Shown one piece after another: positions 1 to 7,245 of a stretch of DNA of 9,185 nt (positions are counted from its first letter, which is position 1; every line of letters starts with the position of its first letter). The translations under genes were made by a program, and so were the position numbers. The notes under the pieces were generated by a model that saw only the letters and a list, made by a program, of their open reading frames with translations, had not been told where the DNA came from and did not search any database. Location: positions 1 to 9,185 of the forward strand of contig QKDF01000211.1 in NCBI GenBank assembly GCA_003245395.1, read 5' to 3'. This stretch comes from Clostridia bacterium. Its GTDB lineage: Bacteria; Bacillota; Clostridia; Oscillospirales; Oscillospiraceae.

Positions 1-321
1 TATGTGCTGCTCAACGGTGAGACCTCGCCCGGCGGCGGCTTTTCCGGCGGCGCCATTCTCAGCGGCGGAATGATCCTCTTTTCAAGAGCCTATGGCGGGG
101 AGCGGGCGGGGAAGGTCTTTACACGGAGACTGTATGACACCGTACGCCTGCTGGGACTGGTGCTTTACGCCCTGGTATATGGGCTGTATATTTTCATGGG
201 GGCCAACGGTCTGAACGCCAATATGGAGTGGATGACGATGCTGATCGACCTGGCCGTAGGTCTGGTGGTCGCCTGTACTGTCTACGGCTTTTACACGCTG
301 TTTGCAAGGGGGGAAGTCTGA
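1..321 (+). CDS. mnhB: Na+/H+ antiporter MrpB/MnhB-like subunit, 5' end missing
   Basis: This is the C-terminal 106 codons of a small membrane subunit of an Mrp/Mbh-type cation:proton antiporter. The reading frame is open from the first base, so the gene starts outside the window; the GTG at base 4 is an internal valine and not a start. Near the visible N-terminus lies the glycine-rich signature TSPGGGFSGG (visible residues 8-17), which matches the TPGGGFQGG-type motif of the MnhB domain. Two hydrophobic segments follow, at about visible residues 48-66 and 78-100. In the family this subunit sits in the membrane next to MrpC and helps form the interface between the pump modules. Its TGA stop shares one base with the ATG of the next gene (TGATG), which suggests translational coupling. 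The identification is firm at family level. Whether it belongs to an Mrp antiporter or to an Mbh-like redox complex cannot be decided from this fragment. Confidence 0.88.
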   Translation, partial: YVLLNGETSPGGGFSGGAILSGGMILFSRAYGGERAGKVFTRRLYDTVRLLGLVLYALVYGLYIFMGANGLNANMEWMTMLIDLAVGLVVACTVYGFYTLFARGEV

Positions 322-695
322 TGCTGGAGCGGATTCTGGAAAATCGGTTTGCCATCGTCGCCGTCATTTTATTCGGCGTGGGACTGCTGAACATGATGCT
401 GCGCTTCAACCTGCTCAAAAAGGTGATCGGGTTCAGCATCATGGATTCGGCCATCTTTTTGCTGCTGGCCTCTCTGGGATACATTGAGGGCCACACTGCG
501 CCCATCGTACAGGAGGGCAGCGTCAATGCCGCCCTCTATATCAACCCCATCCCCAGCGGCCTGGTGCTCACGGGGATCGTGGTCTCCGTCAGCGTGACCG
601 CCTTTTCCCTGGCGCTGATCCAGCGGATTTACAAGCGTTACGGCACCATCGAGCTGGACGAACTGCTGGAACGCGCCAAAAAGGAGGAGGATTGA
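321..695 (+). CDS. mnhC: MrpC/NuoK-like antiporter subunit C
   Basis: A 124-residue integral membrane protein with three hydrophobic segments (about residues 9-27, 35-54 and 80-104), the size and topology of MrpC/MnhC and of the complex I subunit NuoK. The third helix opens with PIPSGLVLT (residues 76-84), which matches the DPLPQALVLT-type signature of the family. An acidic residue, Asp42, lies in the second hydrophobic segment, in the region where family members carry a membrane-embedded carboxylate. The ATG at 321 is chosen because a purine-rich Shine-Dalgarno stretch (AAGGGGGGAAG, 305-315) lies just upstream and because it overlaps the mnhB stop by one base; the frame is open further upstream to 228 but that stretch only shadows mnhB. 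The TGA stop shares one base with the following ATG. In Mrp and Mbh complexes this subunit bridges MrpB and the first large pump subunit. Confidence 0.9.
   Translation: MLERILENRFAIVAVILFGVGLLNMMLRFNLLKKVIGFSIMDSAIFLLLASLGYIEGHTAPIVQEGSVNAALYINPIPSGLVLTGIVVSVSVTAFSLALIQRIYKRYGTIELDELLERAKKEED
681..690 (+). promoter_or_regulatory. Ribosome binding site for first large pump subunit
   Basis: AAGGAGGAGG lies inside the last codons of the MrpC gene, with its AGGAGG core 7 bases before the ATG at 695. It selects that ATG over the in-frame TTG at 692, which would add only one residue. Confidence 0.75.
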
Positions 696-2209
696 TGCGT
701 CCCTTTTACGAGAATCTGCCGTTTTTTACAATCTTTGCCGCAATTTTGTGCGGGGTGATTACGGCGGTGATCCGCAGCGGGCGCACGGCCTATCTGCTGA
801 GCCTGTGGATGTGCGGCGCAATCACGGCCGCGTCCGGCGTCCTGGTATATTTCCTCTATACCGGCGGCGTCAGCTTTACCTACACCATGGGCCGGTTTGC
901 CGCCCCCTTCGGCAACGCCATCAAGGCGGGGCCGCTCCAGGCGCTGATGGCGCTGATGTTCGCCGTGGTGATGGGACTTTCCCTTTTGGGCGGAAGCCGG
1001 GACCTGTTCCACGACATCCTGCCCCAGAAGCAAAACCTGTACTTCGTCATGACCGATCTGCTGCTGGCGGGACTGCTGTCCCTGAACTATACCAACGATA
1101 TGTTTACCGGATACGTGTTCATTGAGATCACCACCATCGCCGCCTGCGCCATGGTAATGGCCAAGGACACGGGTTCGAATATGATTGCCACCATCCGCTA
1201 TCTGTTCATGAGTCTGCTGGGATCGGGCCTGTTTCTCATCGGGCTGACCCTGCTCAACGGCATCACCGGATATCTGCTGATGCCGCCGCTGGCCCAGATT
1301 CTCAGGCTTCTGGCCAACAGCGGCGATTACCACACCGTACTGGTGGTGTCCATGGGTCTTCTGGTTGTGGGCCTGGGCATCAAGGCCGCCATGTTTCCCT
1401 TCCATCTGTGGCTGCCCGACGCTCACGGCGGCGCTACCACCGCGTCTTCCGCGATTCTTTCGGGCCTGGTGCTCAAGGGCTATATTATGCTGCTGATCAC
1501 TCTGATGCTGCGGGTGTTCGGCATGGAGCTGTTCGACGCCGCGGGCATCAATGCCCTTTTACTGGCGCTGGGTCTGCTGGGGATGGTCTTTGGCTCTCTG
1601 GCCGCCATGCGGGAATACCACGTTAAACGGATGCTGGCCGACTCCTCCGTTGCCCAGATCGGCTATATTTTTATGGGACTGGGTCTGGGAAATGCGTCCG
1701 GCGTGGTGGCTGCCTGCTTCCACATCCTGGTGCACGCAGCCTGCAAGCCGCTCCTGTTTTGCTGCGCGGGCCGGCTCTCCGCCGTCAGCGGACATCACCG
1801 GAGCCTGCGCAACCTGCGGGGAAGCGCCTATCGGGATGTGACCGCCGGTGTTGGCTTCACTGTGGGAGCTTTGTCCATGATCGGCATCCCCTTGCTGGGG
1901 GGATTCGTTTCCAAGCTGTTCCTCTCCGAGGCGGCGGTGGGGTCGGAGATGATGGTGCCCGTGCTGCTGGTGATTGCCCTGTCCTCCGTGCTCAACGCAC
2001 TATACTACGTGCCTGCGATCCTGGCCATCTGGGTTCATCCCCCAGCGGAGGATGCGGCCGAGGTGCTTGCCGATGTGACCGCTGAAGCCCTGACTTTCGA
2101 CCGCTCCTTCTTTATCTCCGCCGTGAGTTTCATTGCCCTGATTTTTGTGCTGGGCATTCTGTATCACCCTGTGATCAATATTCTCTCCGCCGGTGTGCGG
2201 CTGACCTGA
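695..2209 (+). CDS. Proton-conducting transporter subunit, MrpD/NuoN-like (first of four)
   Basis: A 504-residue, very hydrophobic protein of about 14 predicted membrane helices, the usual length of MrpD/MnhD and of the antiporter-like subunits of complex I (Proton_antipo_M family). It moves protons, or protons against sodium, through the membrane arm. The key charged residues can all be placed: Glu144 in the helix-5 segment (VFIEIT), Lys230 in the helix-7 segment (GIKAAMFPFHLWLPDAH), Lys261 in helix 8 (GLVLKGY), a His-Ala-x-x-Lys motif in HAACKPLLF, and Lys407 in helix 12 (GGFVSKLF). The broken-helix region reads ATTASSAILSG, closest to the MnhD-type pattern. The ATG shares its first base with the mnhC stop, so translation is probably coupled. 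The gene ends 23 bases before the next start. The family is certain. Whether it is called MrpD or a Mbh/complex I homologue is open, so no symbol is given. Confidence 0.92.
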   Translation: MRPFYENLPFFTIFAAILCGVITAVIRSGRTAYLLSLWMCGAITAASGVLVYFLYTGGVSFTYTMGRFAAPFGNAIKAGPLQALMALMFAVVMGLSLLGGSRDLFHDILPQKQNLYFVMTDLLLAGLLSLNYTNDMFTGYVFIEITTIAACAMVMAKDTGSNMIATIRYLFMSLLGSGLFLIGLTLLNGITGYLLMPPLAQILRLLANSGDYHTVLVVSMGLLVVGLGIKAAMFPFHLWLPDAHGGATTASSAILSGLVLKGYIMLLITLMLRVFGMELFDAAGINALLLALGLLGMVFGSLAAMREYHVKRMLADSSVAQIGYIFMGLGLGNASGVVAACFHILVHAACKPLLFCCAGRLSAVSGHHRSLRNLRGSAYRDVTAGVGFTVGALSMIGIPLLGGFVSKLFLSEAAVGSEMMVPVLLVIALSSVLNALYYVPAILAIWVHPPAEDAAEVLADVTAEALTFDRSFFISAVSFIALIFVLGILYHPVINILSAGVRLT

Positions 2210-2221
2210 ATCTTTGCCTGT

Positions 2222-2227
2222 GAGGTG
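2222..2227 (+). promoter_or_regulatory. Ribosome binding site supporting a GTG start
   Basis: GAGGTG ends 5 bases before the GTG at 2233. An in-frame TGA at 2221-2223 rules out any earlier start, so this modest site and the GTG codon fix the start of the second pump subunit. It is the weakest initiation signal in the operon. Confidence 0.55.
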
Positions 2228-2232
2228 CTGAC

Positions 2233-3678
2233 GTGCTGCTTGTGCCCATTGTGCTGCCGCTGATCGGAGGAATCTTGGTCTTTCGGCAGAAAACTGAAAA
2301 GACACGCAATCGCCTGACGTTGGGCGTGATGGCGATCACTGCGGCGGCAGTGGCCTTGGTCTGCCTCCTGCCGGAACAGTCTTTGACTCTGATGGACATT
2401 CAGGGTTCTTTGCAGATGGGACTGCGTTCCGACGGACTCGCCAAGTTTTTCATGGTGTTGACCACCGTCATCTGGCTGCCTGTGGGCCTGTACTGTCTGC
2501 CTTATCTGCGCCATGTGGGCCACGAGCAGCAGTTTTTGGGTTTTTACACCATGACGCTGAGCGCTTTGATAGGCCTGGCCCTGGCGTGCAATTTTGTAAC
2601 GCTGTATATGTTTTTTGAGATGATGTCCCTGATTACCGTGCCGCTGGTTTTGCACAACGGCACGCCGGCTTCCCGCCGCGCGGGCCTGAAATACCTGGGC
2701 TATTCCGTCTTTGGCGCCGGTATGGCGCTGGCCGGGTATTTCTTCTTGTCTCACTTCCTCACGACCCAGAACTTTGTCGGCGGCGGCGCCCTCAACCGCG
2801 GTCTGGCCATGGCCCACACACCCCTTTTACTGGTGGTATATGTGGTGATGATGGTGGGTTTCGGAGCCAAGGCGGGCATGATGCCGCTGCAGGCGTGGCT
2901 GCCCACGGCCCACCCTGTGGCCCCCGCGCCTGCCTCCGCCGTGCTGTCCGGCATCATTACCAAGGGCGGCGTGCTGGCCATGATCCGGGTGACGTATTAC
3001 ATGTTCGGCCCGGATTTCCTGCGCAGCAGCTGGGCACAATGGCTGCTGATTGCCCTGGCGCTGTGTACCGTGTTTATCGGGTCGATGCTGGCTTTGCGGG
3101 AACGGCAGCTGAAACGCCGGCTGGCCTATTCCACCATCAGCCAGGTGGCCTATGTGCTGTTCGGCCTGCTGCTGCTTACCCCCGGAGGCGTGGAGGGTGC
3201 CCTTTTGCAGATGGTGTTCCATGCCTTGGCCAAGGATACGCTGTTCCTGGCCGCCGGCGCCATCATCCTCTCCACCAATACCACGCAGATCGACCAGCTC
3301 GCGGGCATTGGAAAGCGGATGCCCGTGACCATGTGGTGCGTGACGCTGGCCTCTTTGTCCCTGATCGGTGTGCCGCCCATGGGCGGTTTCGTGAGCAAGT
3401 GGAATTTGCTGCTTGCCGCGCTGGACAGCGGCTCGCCCACGGCGGGCTATGCCGGAGTGGGGATGCTGATTCTTTCCGCCCTGCTGACCGCCGGATACCT
3501 GCTGCCCATCGTGACACGGGGCTTTTTTCCCGGCAAGGACATCTTGGTTGAGCGCAAGGAGGTCGGCTGGCAGATGACCGTCCCCATGCTGGCTTTGGCG
3601 CTGGCCGCGCTGGTGCTGGGGATCTTTCCCATGGGACTGCAGGACTGGGTGACCGGACTGCTGGGACAGATCTTTTAA
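2233..3678 (+). CDS. Proton-conducting transporter subunit, NuoM/MrpD-like (second of four)
   Basis: A 481-residue polytopic membrane protein of the Proton_antipo_M family, again about 14 helices. Residues expected for proton transfer are present: Glu129 (FFEMMS), Lys213 (FGAKAGMMPLQAWLP), Lys244 (IITKGG), the HALAK motif at the next conserved histidine segment, and Lys389 (GGFVSKWN). The loop after the conserved WLP reads TAHPVAPAPASAVLSG, almost the same as in the fourth pump subunit (5207-7156), so these two look like closer paralogues of each other than of their immediate neighbours. The start is a GTG at 2233 with a modest GAGGTG site; an in-frame stop at 2221 excludes anything earlier. 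The N-terminus is therefore short, with the first helix beginning at residue 2. It is likely co-transcribed with the genes on either side and forms one pump module of the membrane arm. Confidence 0.9.
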   Translation: MLLVPIVLPLIGGILVFRQKTEKTRNRLTLGVMAITAAAVALVCLLPEQSLTLMDIQGSLQMGLRSDGLAKFFMVLTTVIWLPVGLYCLPYLRHVGHEQQFLGFYTMTLSALIGLALACNFVTLYMFFEMMSLITVPLVLHNGTPASRRAGLKYLGYSVFGAGMALAGYFFLSHFLTTQNFVGGGALNRGLAMAHTPLLLVVYVVMMVGFGAKAGMMPLQAWLPTAHPVAPAPASAVLSGIITKGGVLAMIRVTYYMFGPDFLRSSWAQWLLIALALCTVFIGSMLALRERQLKRRLAYSTISQVAYVLFGLLLLTPGGVEGALLQMVFHALAKDTLFLAAGAIILSTNTTQIDQLAGIGKRMPVTMWCVTLASLSLIGVPPMGGFVSKWNLLLAALDSGSPTAGYAGVGMLILSALLTAGYLLPIVTRGFFPGKDILVERKEVGWQMTVPMLALALAALVLGIFPMGLQDWVTGLLGQIF

Positions 3679-3690
3679 TTTATTAATTTT
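3675..3690. other. AT-rich island between second and third pump genes
   Basis: TTAATTTATTAATTTT covers the stop codon and the start of the 30-base gap, and contains a short inverted repeat (TTAAT 3675-3679 with ATTAA 3682-3686). It is the most AT-rich stretch inside an otherwise GC-rich operon and the only inter-subunit gap of 30 bases. It cannot act as a Rho-independent terminator because it has no GC stem. It could be an RNA cleavage site or an unstructured ribosome entry region; the sequence does not decide. Confidence 0.4.
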
Positions 3691-3708
3691 CAGAAGGGAG
3701 ACGCCCGG

Positions 3709-5196
3709 ATGTATTTTTTCCAAGCACTGCCGATCCTGTTCCCCGTTGCTATGGGTCTGGGACTTTTGGCCCTGCAGCCCCGGGACAGGCGAATACGGAA
3801 CCTGTATGTCATGACGGCGGTGTTGGTCACCTCGGCCCTGGCGCTGGTCTCCATCTATCTGGCGGCTGTCAGCCAGGGAGAACCACCCGCCTGTACCCTG
3901 GTGCGGTTTTCCGACGAGTTCTCCATCTCTCTGCGAATCGACGGGGCCTCTATGGTATACGGAACCATCGTATCCGTCCTGTGGCCGCTGGTATCCCTTT
4001 ATGCCCTGGAGTATATGTCCCATGAGGGCGGCGAAAACCGGTTTTTCGGCTTCTGGATCGCCACCTTTGGCGTGGTGCTGGGCGTCGCCTTCGCGGAGGA
4101 CTTTCTGACGCTGTACTTCTTCTATGAGCTGCTGACGTTTGCCACGCTTCCGCTGGTGATGCATGCCATGGATGAAAATGCGCGGTACGCCGGACGCAAA
4201 TACGTGATCTACTCCATCTCCGGCGCGTCCTTCGCCTTTATCGGGATCGTGTTCCTGCTGCGCTACGGCACAACGCTGAATTTCACCTACGGCGGCGTTT
4301 TGAGCAGCGCCCTGACCGCCGGGCATGAGAGCGTTTTGCTGACCGTATTCGTATGCGCGTTTTTCGGCTTTTCCGTCAAGGCCGCCATCTATCCCTTCTA
4401 CGGCTGGCTGCCGGACGCCTCGGTGGCGCCCACGCCTGTGACGGCCCTGCTCCACGCGGTGGCCGTGGTCAAGGCCGGCGCCTTTGCCGTGCTGCGATTG
4501 ATCTACTTCGGCTTCGGCGCCGATTTCCTACGGGGAACCACGGCGCAGACCGTGGTGATGGCCGCTACCATTATTACCATTGTGTACGGCTCCGCTCGGG
4601 CGCTGCGTACCCCGCATCTCAAGCGCCGCCTGGCGTTTTCCACCGTGAGTAACCTGTCCTATATCCTCTTTTCCCTGACGCTGATGCTGCCTGCCGGACT
4701 GACCGGCGCGCTGACCCACATGGTCTATCATGCGGTGGTCAAAATCACCCTGTTTGGCTGTGCGGGCGCCGTGATCCACCAGACCGGACGGGAGTATGTC
4801 TATGAAATGGAGGGCGTGGGACGGCGGATGTCCGTGGTGTTCACCGCCTTTACCGTTTCCGCCTTTGCCCTGATCGGCGTGCCCCCGCTGGGCGGTTTTG
4901 CCGGTAAGTGGATGATCTGCTCCGCCGCCGTGGAGGAGGCGACCCCCATGGCGTATCTGGGCATCGCAGCCTTGATCCTGTCCACTCTGCTGACCACCTT
5001 ATATATGATGACCATTGTGGTTCGCGCTTACTTTCCTGTGGGTGAGGTAGATACGGAGGCGCTTGCCAAGATCCACGATCCCGGCCGGGCCATGACAGTG
5101 CCATTGATTTTGCTGGCGGCCGCCGGCATTGTGCTGGCGCTTTACTCCAACCGGCTGATTGACTTCCTGCGCCTTGTGGGCCAGGGTATCATGTGA
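3709..5196 (+). CDS. Proton-conducting transporter subunit, NuoL-core-like (third of four)
   Basis: A 495-residue polytopic protein of the Proton_antipo_M family. Proton-path residues are Glu140 (FFYELLTF), Lys224 (SVKAAIYPFYGWLPDA), Lys255 (AVVKAGAF), the HAVVK segment and Lys400 (GGFAGKWM). The signature after WLPDA reads SVAPTPVTALLHAVAVVKAG, the NuoL-type pattern (xGPTPVSALxHxxxxVxAG in NuoL), unlike the ASSAILSG or APASAVLSG versions in its three neighbours. It therefore belongs to a different branch, close to proteins usually called 'complex I subunit 5 family', although it lacks the long C-terminal extension of true NuoL. The ATG at 3709 is preceded by AAGGGAG (3693-3699). The stop is followed 10 bases later by the ATG of the fourth pump subunit, whose ribosome binding site overlaps this stop codon. 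Confidence 0.91.
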   Translation: MYFFQALPILFPVAMGLGLLALQPRDRRIRNLYVMTAVLVTSALALVSIYLAAVSQGEPPACTLVRFSDEFSISLRIDGASMVYGTIVSVLWPLVSLYALEYMSHEGGENRFFGFWIATFGVVLGVAFAEDFLTLYFFYELLTFATLPLVMHAMDENARYAGRKYVIYSISGASFAFIGIVFLLRYGTTLNFTYGGVLSSALTAGHESVLLTVFVCAFFGFSVKAAIYPFYGWLPDASVAPTPVTALLHAVAVVKAGAFAVLRLIYFGFGADFLRGTTAQTVVMAATIITIVYGSARALRTPHLKRRLAFSTVSNLSYILFSLTLMLPAGLTGALTHMVYHAVVKITLFGCAGAVIHQTGREYVYEMEGVGRRMSVVFTAFTVSAFALIGVPPLGGFAGKWMICSAAVEEATPMAYLGIAALILSTLLTTLYMMTIVVRAYFPVGEVDTEALAKIHDPGRAMTVPLILLAAAGIVLALYSNRLIDFLRLVGQGIM

Positions 5197-5201
5197 GGAG
5201 G
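5195..5201 (+). promoter_or_regulatory. Ribosome binding site for fourth pump subunit
   Basis: GAGGAGG begins inside the TGA stop of the preceding gene and ends 5 bases before the ATG at 5207. It selects that ATG over the in-frame TTG at 5159, which would add 16 non-hydrophobic residues lying over the preceding gene. The overlap of stop and site suggests re-initiation by terminating ribosomes. Confidence 0.75.
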
Positions 5202-5206
5202 ATGCG

Positions 5207-7156
5207 ATGAGAACATTTTTGATTCTGTTTCTGATTCTGTTCCCCTTCGCGGCCGCCTATCCCATCTATCCCCTGCGGCGCAGAAACCGGCACTACCGGG
5301 ATGTCTACGTCCGAGTAATTGCGGCTGTTGAACTGGCCGTATCCCTGGGGCTGCTGTTCACCCCCGGAAAAACAGCGGTGCTGTCCAGGATCATGGGCCT
5401 GGGCATGCAGTTTCAGGCGGGGAGCTTATCCACTTTGATGGCGGTGCTGTCCGCGTTCCTGTGGCTGATGACCGCTCTGTCGTCCCGGGAGTATTTTGCC
5501 AATACAGAGCACTGCAACCGATACTATTTCTTCTGGCTGCTGACGCTGGGCGCGCTGATGGGCGTGTTTCTTGCGGCGGATTTGTTTACCCTGTTTGTTT
5601 TCTTTGAAATCATGTCCTTTACCTCCTTTGCCTGGGTCGCACAGAGCGAGGAACCCATCGCACTGCGTGCTGCCCAGACCTATCTGGCTATCTCTGTCTT
5701 CGGCGGGATGGCGCTGCTGGTGGGACTGCTGCTGCTATATCAGATGCTGGGAACCCTGGCCTTTGACCGGCTGCCCGGACTGGTGGCGGCGTTGGACGCC
5801 CGGCAGCACACACGGCTGCTGGTGGCGGGACTCCTGTGCCTGACTGGATTCGGAGCCAAGGCCGGTCTGGTGCCGCTGCATATCTGGCTGCCCAAGGCTC
5901 ATCCTGTGGCTCCTGCGCCCGCCTCCGCACTGCTGTCCGGCATCCTGACCAAGAGCGGCGTGTTCGGCATCCTGGTGGTGTCCCGATACCTGTTCTTTTC
6001 CGGACAGGAGTGGAATACTGTGGTTTTGTGGCTGGGCACCGCCACGATGGTGCTGGGCGCAGTGCTGGCTCTGCTGGCAGTGGATCTAAAGCGGATACTG
6101 GCCTGTTCCTCTATGTCGCAGATCGGCTTCATTGCCATCGGCGTGGCCATGCAGGGCTTTCTGGGTGAAGAAAATGCTCTGGCTGCATGGGGCACCGTGC
6201 TGCACATGCTCAATCATGCTCTGATTAAGCTGGTGCTGTTCGTGGCGGCCGGCGTGGTCTATATGGGCACCCATTCCCTCAACCTGAACGATATCCGCGG
6301 CTGGGGCAGAAACAAGCCCCTGCTCAAAACCATGTTTTTTATCGGCGCCGCATCCATTGCCGGTGTGCCTTTTTTCTCCGGGTATGTAAGCAAAACACTG
6401 CTTCACGAGAGCCTTGTGGAAATGATCCGCGAGCTGTCCGCCCACGGCGCCGACACCACCGCTTTTGAGACGGTGGAATGGCTGTTCCTCATCTCGGGCG
6501 GACTGACGGTGGCCTATATGACCAAACTGTATGTGGCGCTGTTTATCGATCCCAGAGCCGACAACCAGCGCTTTACAGCCAGAGAATACATGACGCCTGC
6601 TACCCGCTTTGCGCTGAGCCTGGGGGCGGTTGCTCTGGCTGTCTTCGGCCTTTTCCCTCAGTTGACGATGGAGCCGCTGGCACAGTGGGCCGGGCGTTTT
6701 CTGCAGGCTGGACCCGGCCATGGAACCATTCACTATCTCGCCTGGGAGAACCTGGAGGGGGCGCTGATCTCTCTAGGGATCGGGGTGGTGGTCTATGTGG
6801 TGGTCGTGCGGGTACTGCTGATGCGCTGGGAGGGAGAGCGTGAGGTTTACGCCAGCGTTTGGCCCACGAAGTTAGATCTGGAGGACCTGGTCTATCGCCC
6901 GGTTCTGCGGGCGCTGTCTTTTGTGGGCGCGACATGCGCACGAGCCATCGCCTCCGTCGGCGACCTGATTGTGCTGGCGGGAGAGAAGCTGCTGTTTTTG
7001 CGGGCTCCCGGCGTCTTTGTGCCTAAGCGCAACGAAAACTTCGGCGTTTATATCCGCAGGCCCAAGCGGTTTTTGATTGGCGAGACCTTTGCCTTCGATC
7101 TGACGCTGGCCGGTATTGGACTGATCGGCGCACTGGTGTATATCCTGCTGCGATAA
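5207..7156 (+). CDS. Long proton-conducting transporter subunit with NuoL-like C-terminal arm (fourth of four)
   Basis: A 649-residue membrane protein, about 150 residues longer than its three neighbours. Residues 1 to about 500 form the usual antiporter-like core with Glu134 (FFEIMSF), Lys218 (FGAKAGLVPLHIWLPKAH), Lys249 (ILTKSG), the HALIK segment and Lys396 (YVSKTLL). The rest has an extra helix (about 518-540), a long polar to amphipathic stretch (about 553-600, starting LDLEDLVYRPV), a basic linker, and a final hydrophobic helix (about 631-648). In NuoL and related pumps that layout is a lateral helix that lies along the membrane arm and ends in an anchoring helix; I infer the same here. 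The core is closest to the second pump subunit (shared HPVAPAPASA motif). The ATG at 5207 is preferred over the TTG at 5159 because of the GAGGAGG site. It is the last gene before the terminator at 7189-7228. Confidence 0.91.
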   Translation: MRTFLILFLILFPFAAAYPIYPLRRRNRHYRDVYVRVIAAVELAVSLGLLFTPGKTAVLSRIMGLGMQFQAGSLSTLMAVLSAFLWLMTALSSREYFANTEHCNRYYFFWLLTLGALMGVFLAADLFTLFVFFEIMSFTSFAWVAQSEEPIALRAAQTYLAISVFGGMALLVGLLLLYQMLGTLAFDRLPGLVAALDARQHTRLLVAGLLCLTGFGAKAGLVPLHIWLPKAHPVAPAPASALLSGILTKSGVFGILVVSRYLFFSGQEWNTVVLWLGTATMVLGAVLALLAVDLKRILACSSMSQIGFIAIGVAMQGFLGEENALAAWGTVLHMLNHALIKLVLFVAAGVVYMGTHSLNLNDIRGWGRNKPLLKTMFFIGAASIAGVPFFSGYVSKTLLHESLVEMIRELSAHGADTTAFETVEWLFLISGGLTVAYMTKLYVALFIDPRADNQRFTAREYMTPATRFALSLGAVALAVFGLFPQLTMEPLAQWAGRFLQAGPGHGTIHYLAWENLEGALISLGIGVVVYVVVVRVLLMRWEGEREVYASVWPTKLDLEDLVYRPVLRALSFVGATCARAIASVGDLIVLAGEKLLFLRAPGVFVPKRNENFGVYIRRPKRFLIGETFAFDLTLAGIGLIGALVYILLR

Positions 7157-7188
7157 AACCCGGACCGTATGCCGGGAAATAGACGTAC

Positions 7189-7228
7189 AAAAGAACGGGA
7201 GGCCGGACGGCTTCCCGTTCTTTTATCA
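7189..7228 (+). terminator. Terminator after the antiporter operon, possible attenuator of the metal transporter gene
   Basis: A 16-base-pair stem is formed by 7189-7204 and 7209-7224 with a four-base loop GGAC and only one G-U pair. The 5' arm begins AAAAGAACGG and the 3' arm ends in TTCTTTT, so the U-rich tract is part of the stem and the hairpin could end transcription in either direction. It lies 32 bases after the stop of the last pump gene. Only 21 bases separate it from the metal transporter start, and I see no good promoter in between. Either transcription of that gene starts upstream of or within the hairpin, or some transcripts read through it. Confidence 0.85.
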
Positions 7229-7242
7229 GGATGGGAGGCCGG
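7197..7242 (+). repeat. 10-base direct repeat shared by hairpin arm and Shine-Dalgarno region
   Basis: GGGAGGCCGG occurs exactly at 7197-7206, within the 5' arm and loop of the terminator hairpin, and at 7233-7242, just before the metal transporter start. Because of this, the inner 3' arm of the hairpin (GGCTTCCC, 7209-7216) can pair with either copy, using the same eight base pairs. The repeat is certain; the regulatory reading is inference. Confidence 0.6.
7233..7238 (+). promoter_or_regulatory. Ribosome binding site deciding the ZIP transporter start
   Basis: GGGAGG lies 7 bases before the ATG at 7246 and downstream of the in-frame ATG at 7231. The latter would have no ribosome binding site, since the terminator's U-rich arm lies in front of it, so 7246 is the supported start. 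Confidence 0.7.
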
Positions 7243-7245
7243 GAA

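Noticed and set aside
638..1426. A 262-codon open frame on the minus strand opposite the first pump gene.
   Set aside because: Same composition bias (Gln, His and Gly rich) and fully covered by a well supported gene on the other strand.
2827..4455. A 542-codon open frame on the minus strand spanning two pump genes.
   Set aside because: It is antisense to two certain genes and is rich in Gln, His and Gly, as expected from reading Leu/Val-rich membrane gene codons backwards. It has no ribosome binding site or recognisable domain.
5159..5206. Upstream TTG start for the fourth pump subunit.
   Set aside because: It would overlap the preceding gene by 38 bases with a polar 16-residue tail before the first helix, while the ATG at 5207 has a strong ribosome binding site.
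7159..7176. Short inverted repeat CCCGG...CCGGG after the last pump gene.
   Set aside because: Only 5 base pairs with an 8-base loop and no U tract; likely chance in GC-rich DNA, and weaker than the adjoining 16-base-pair hairpin.
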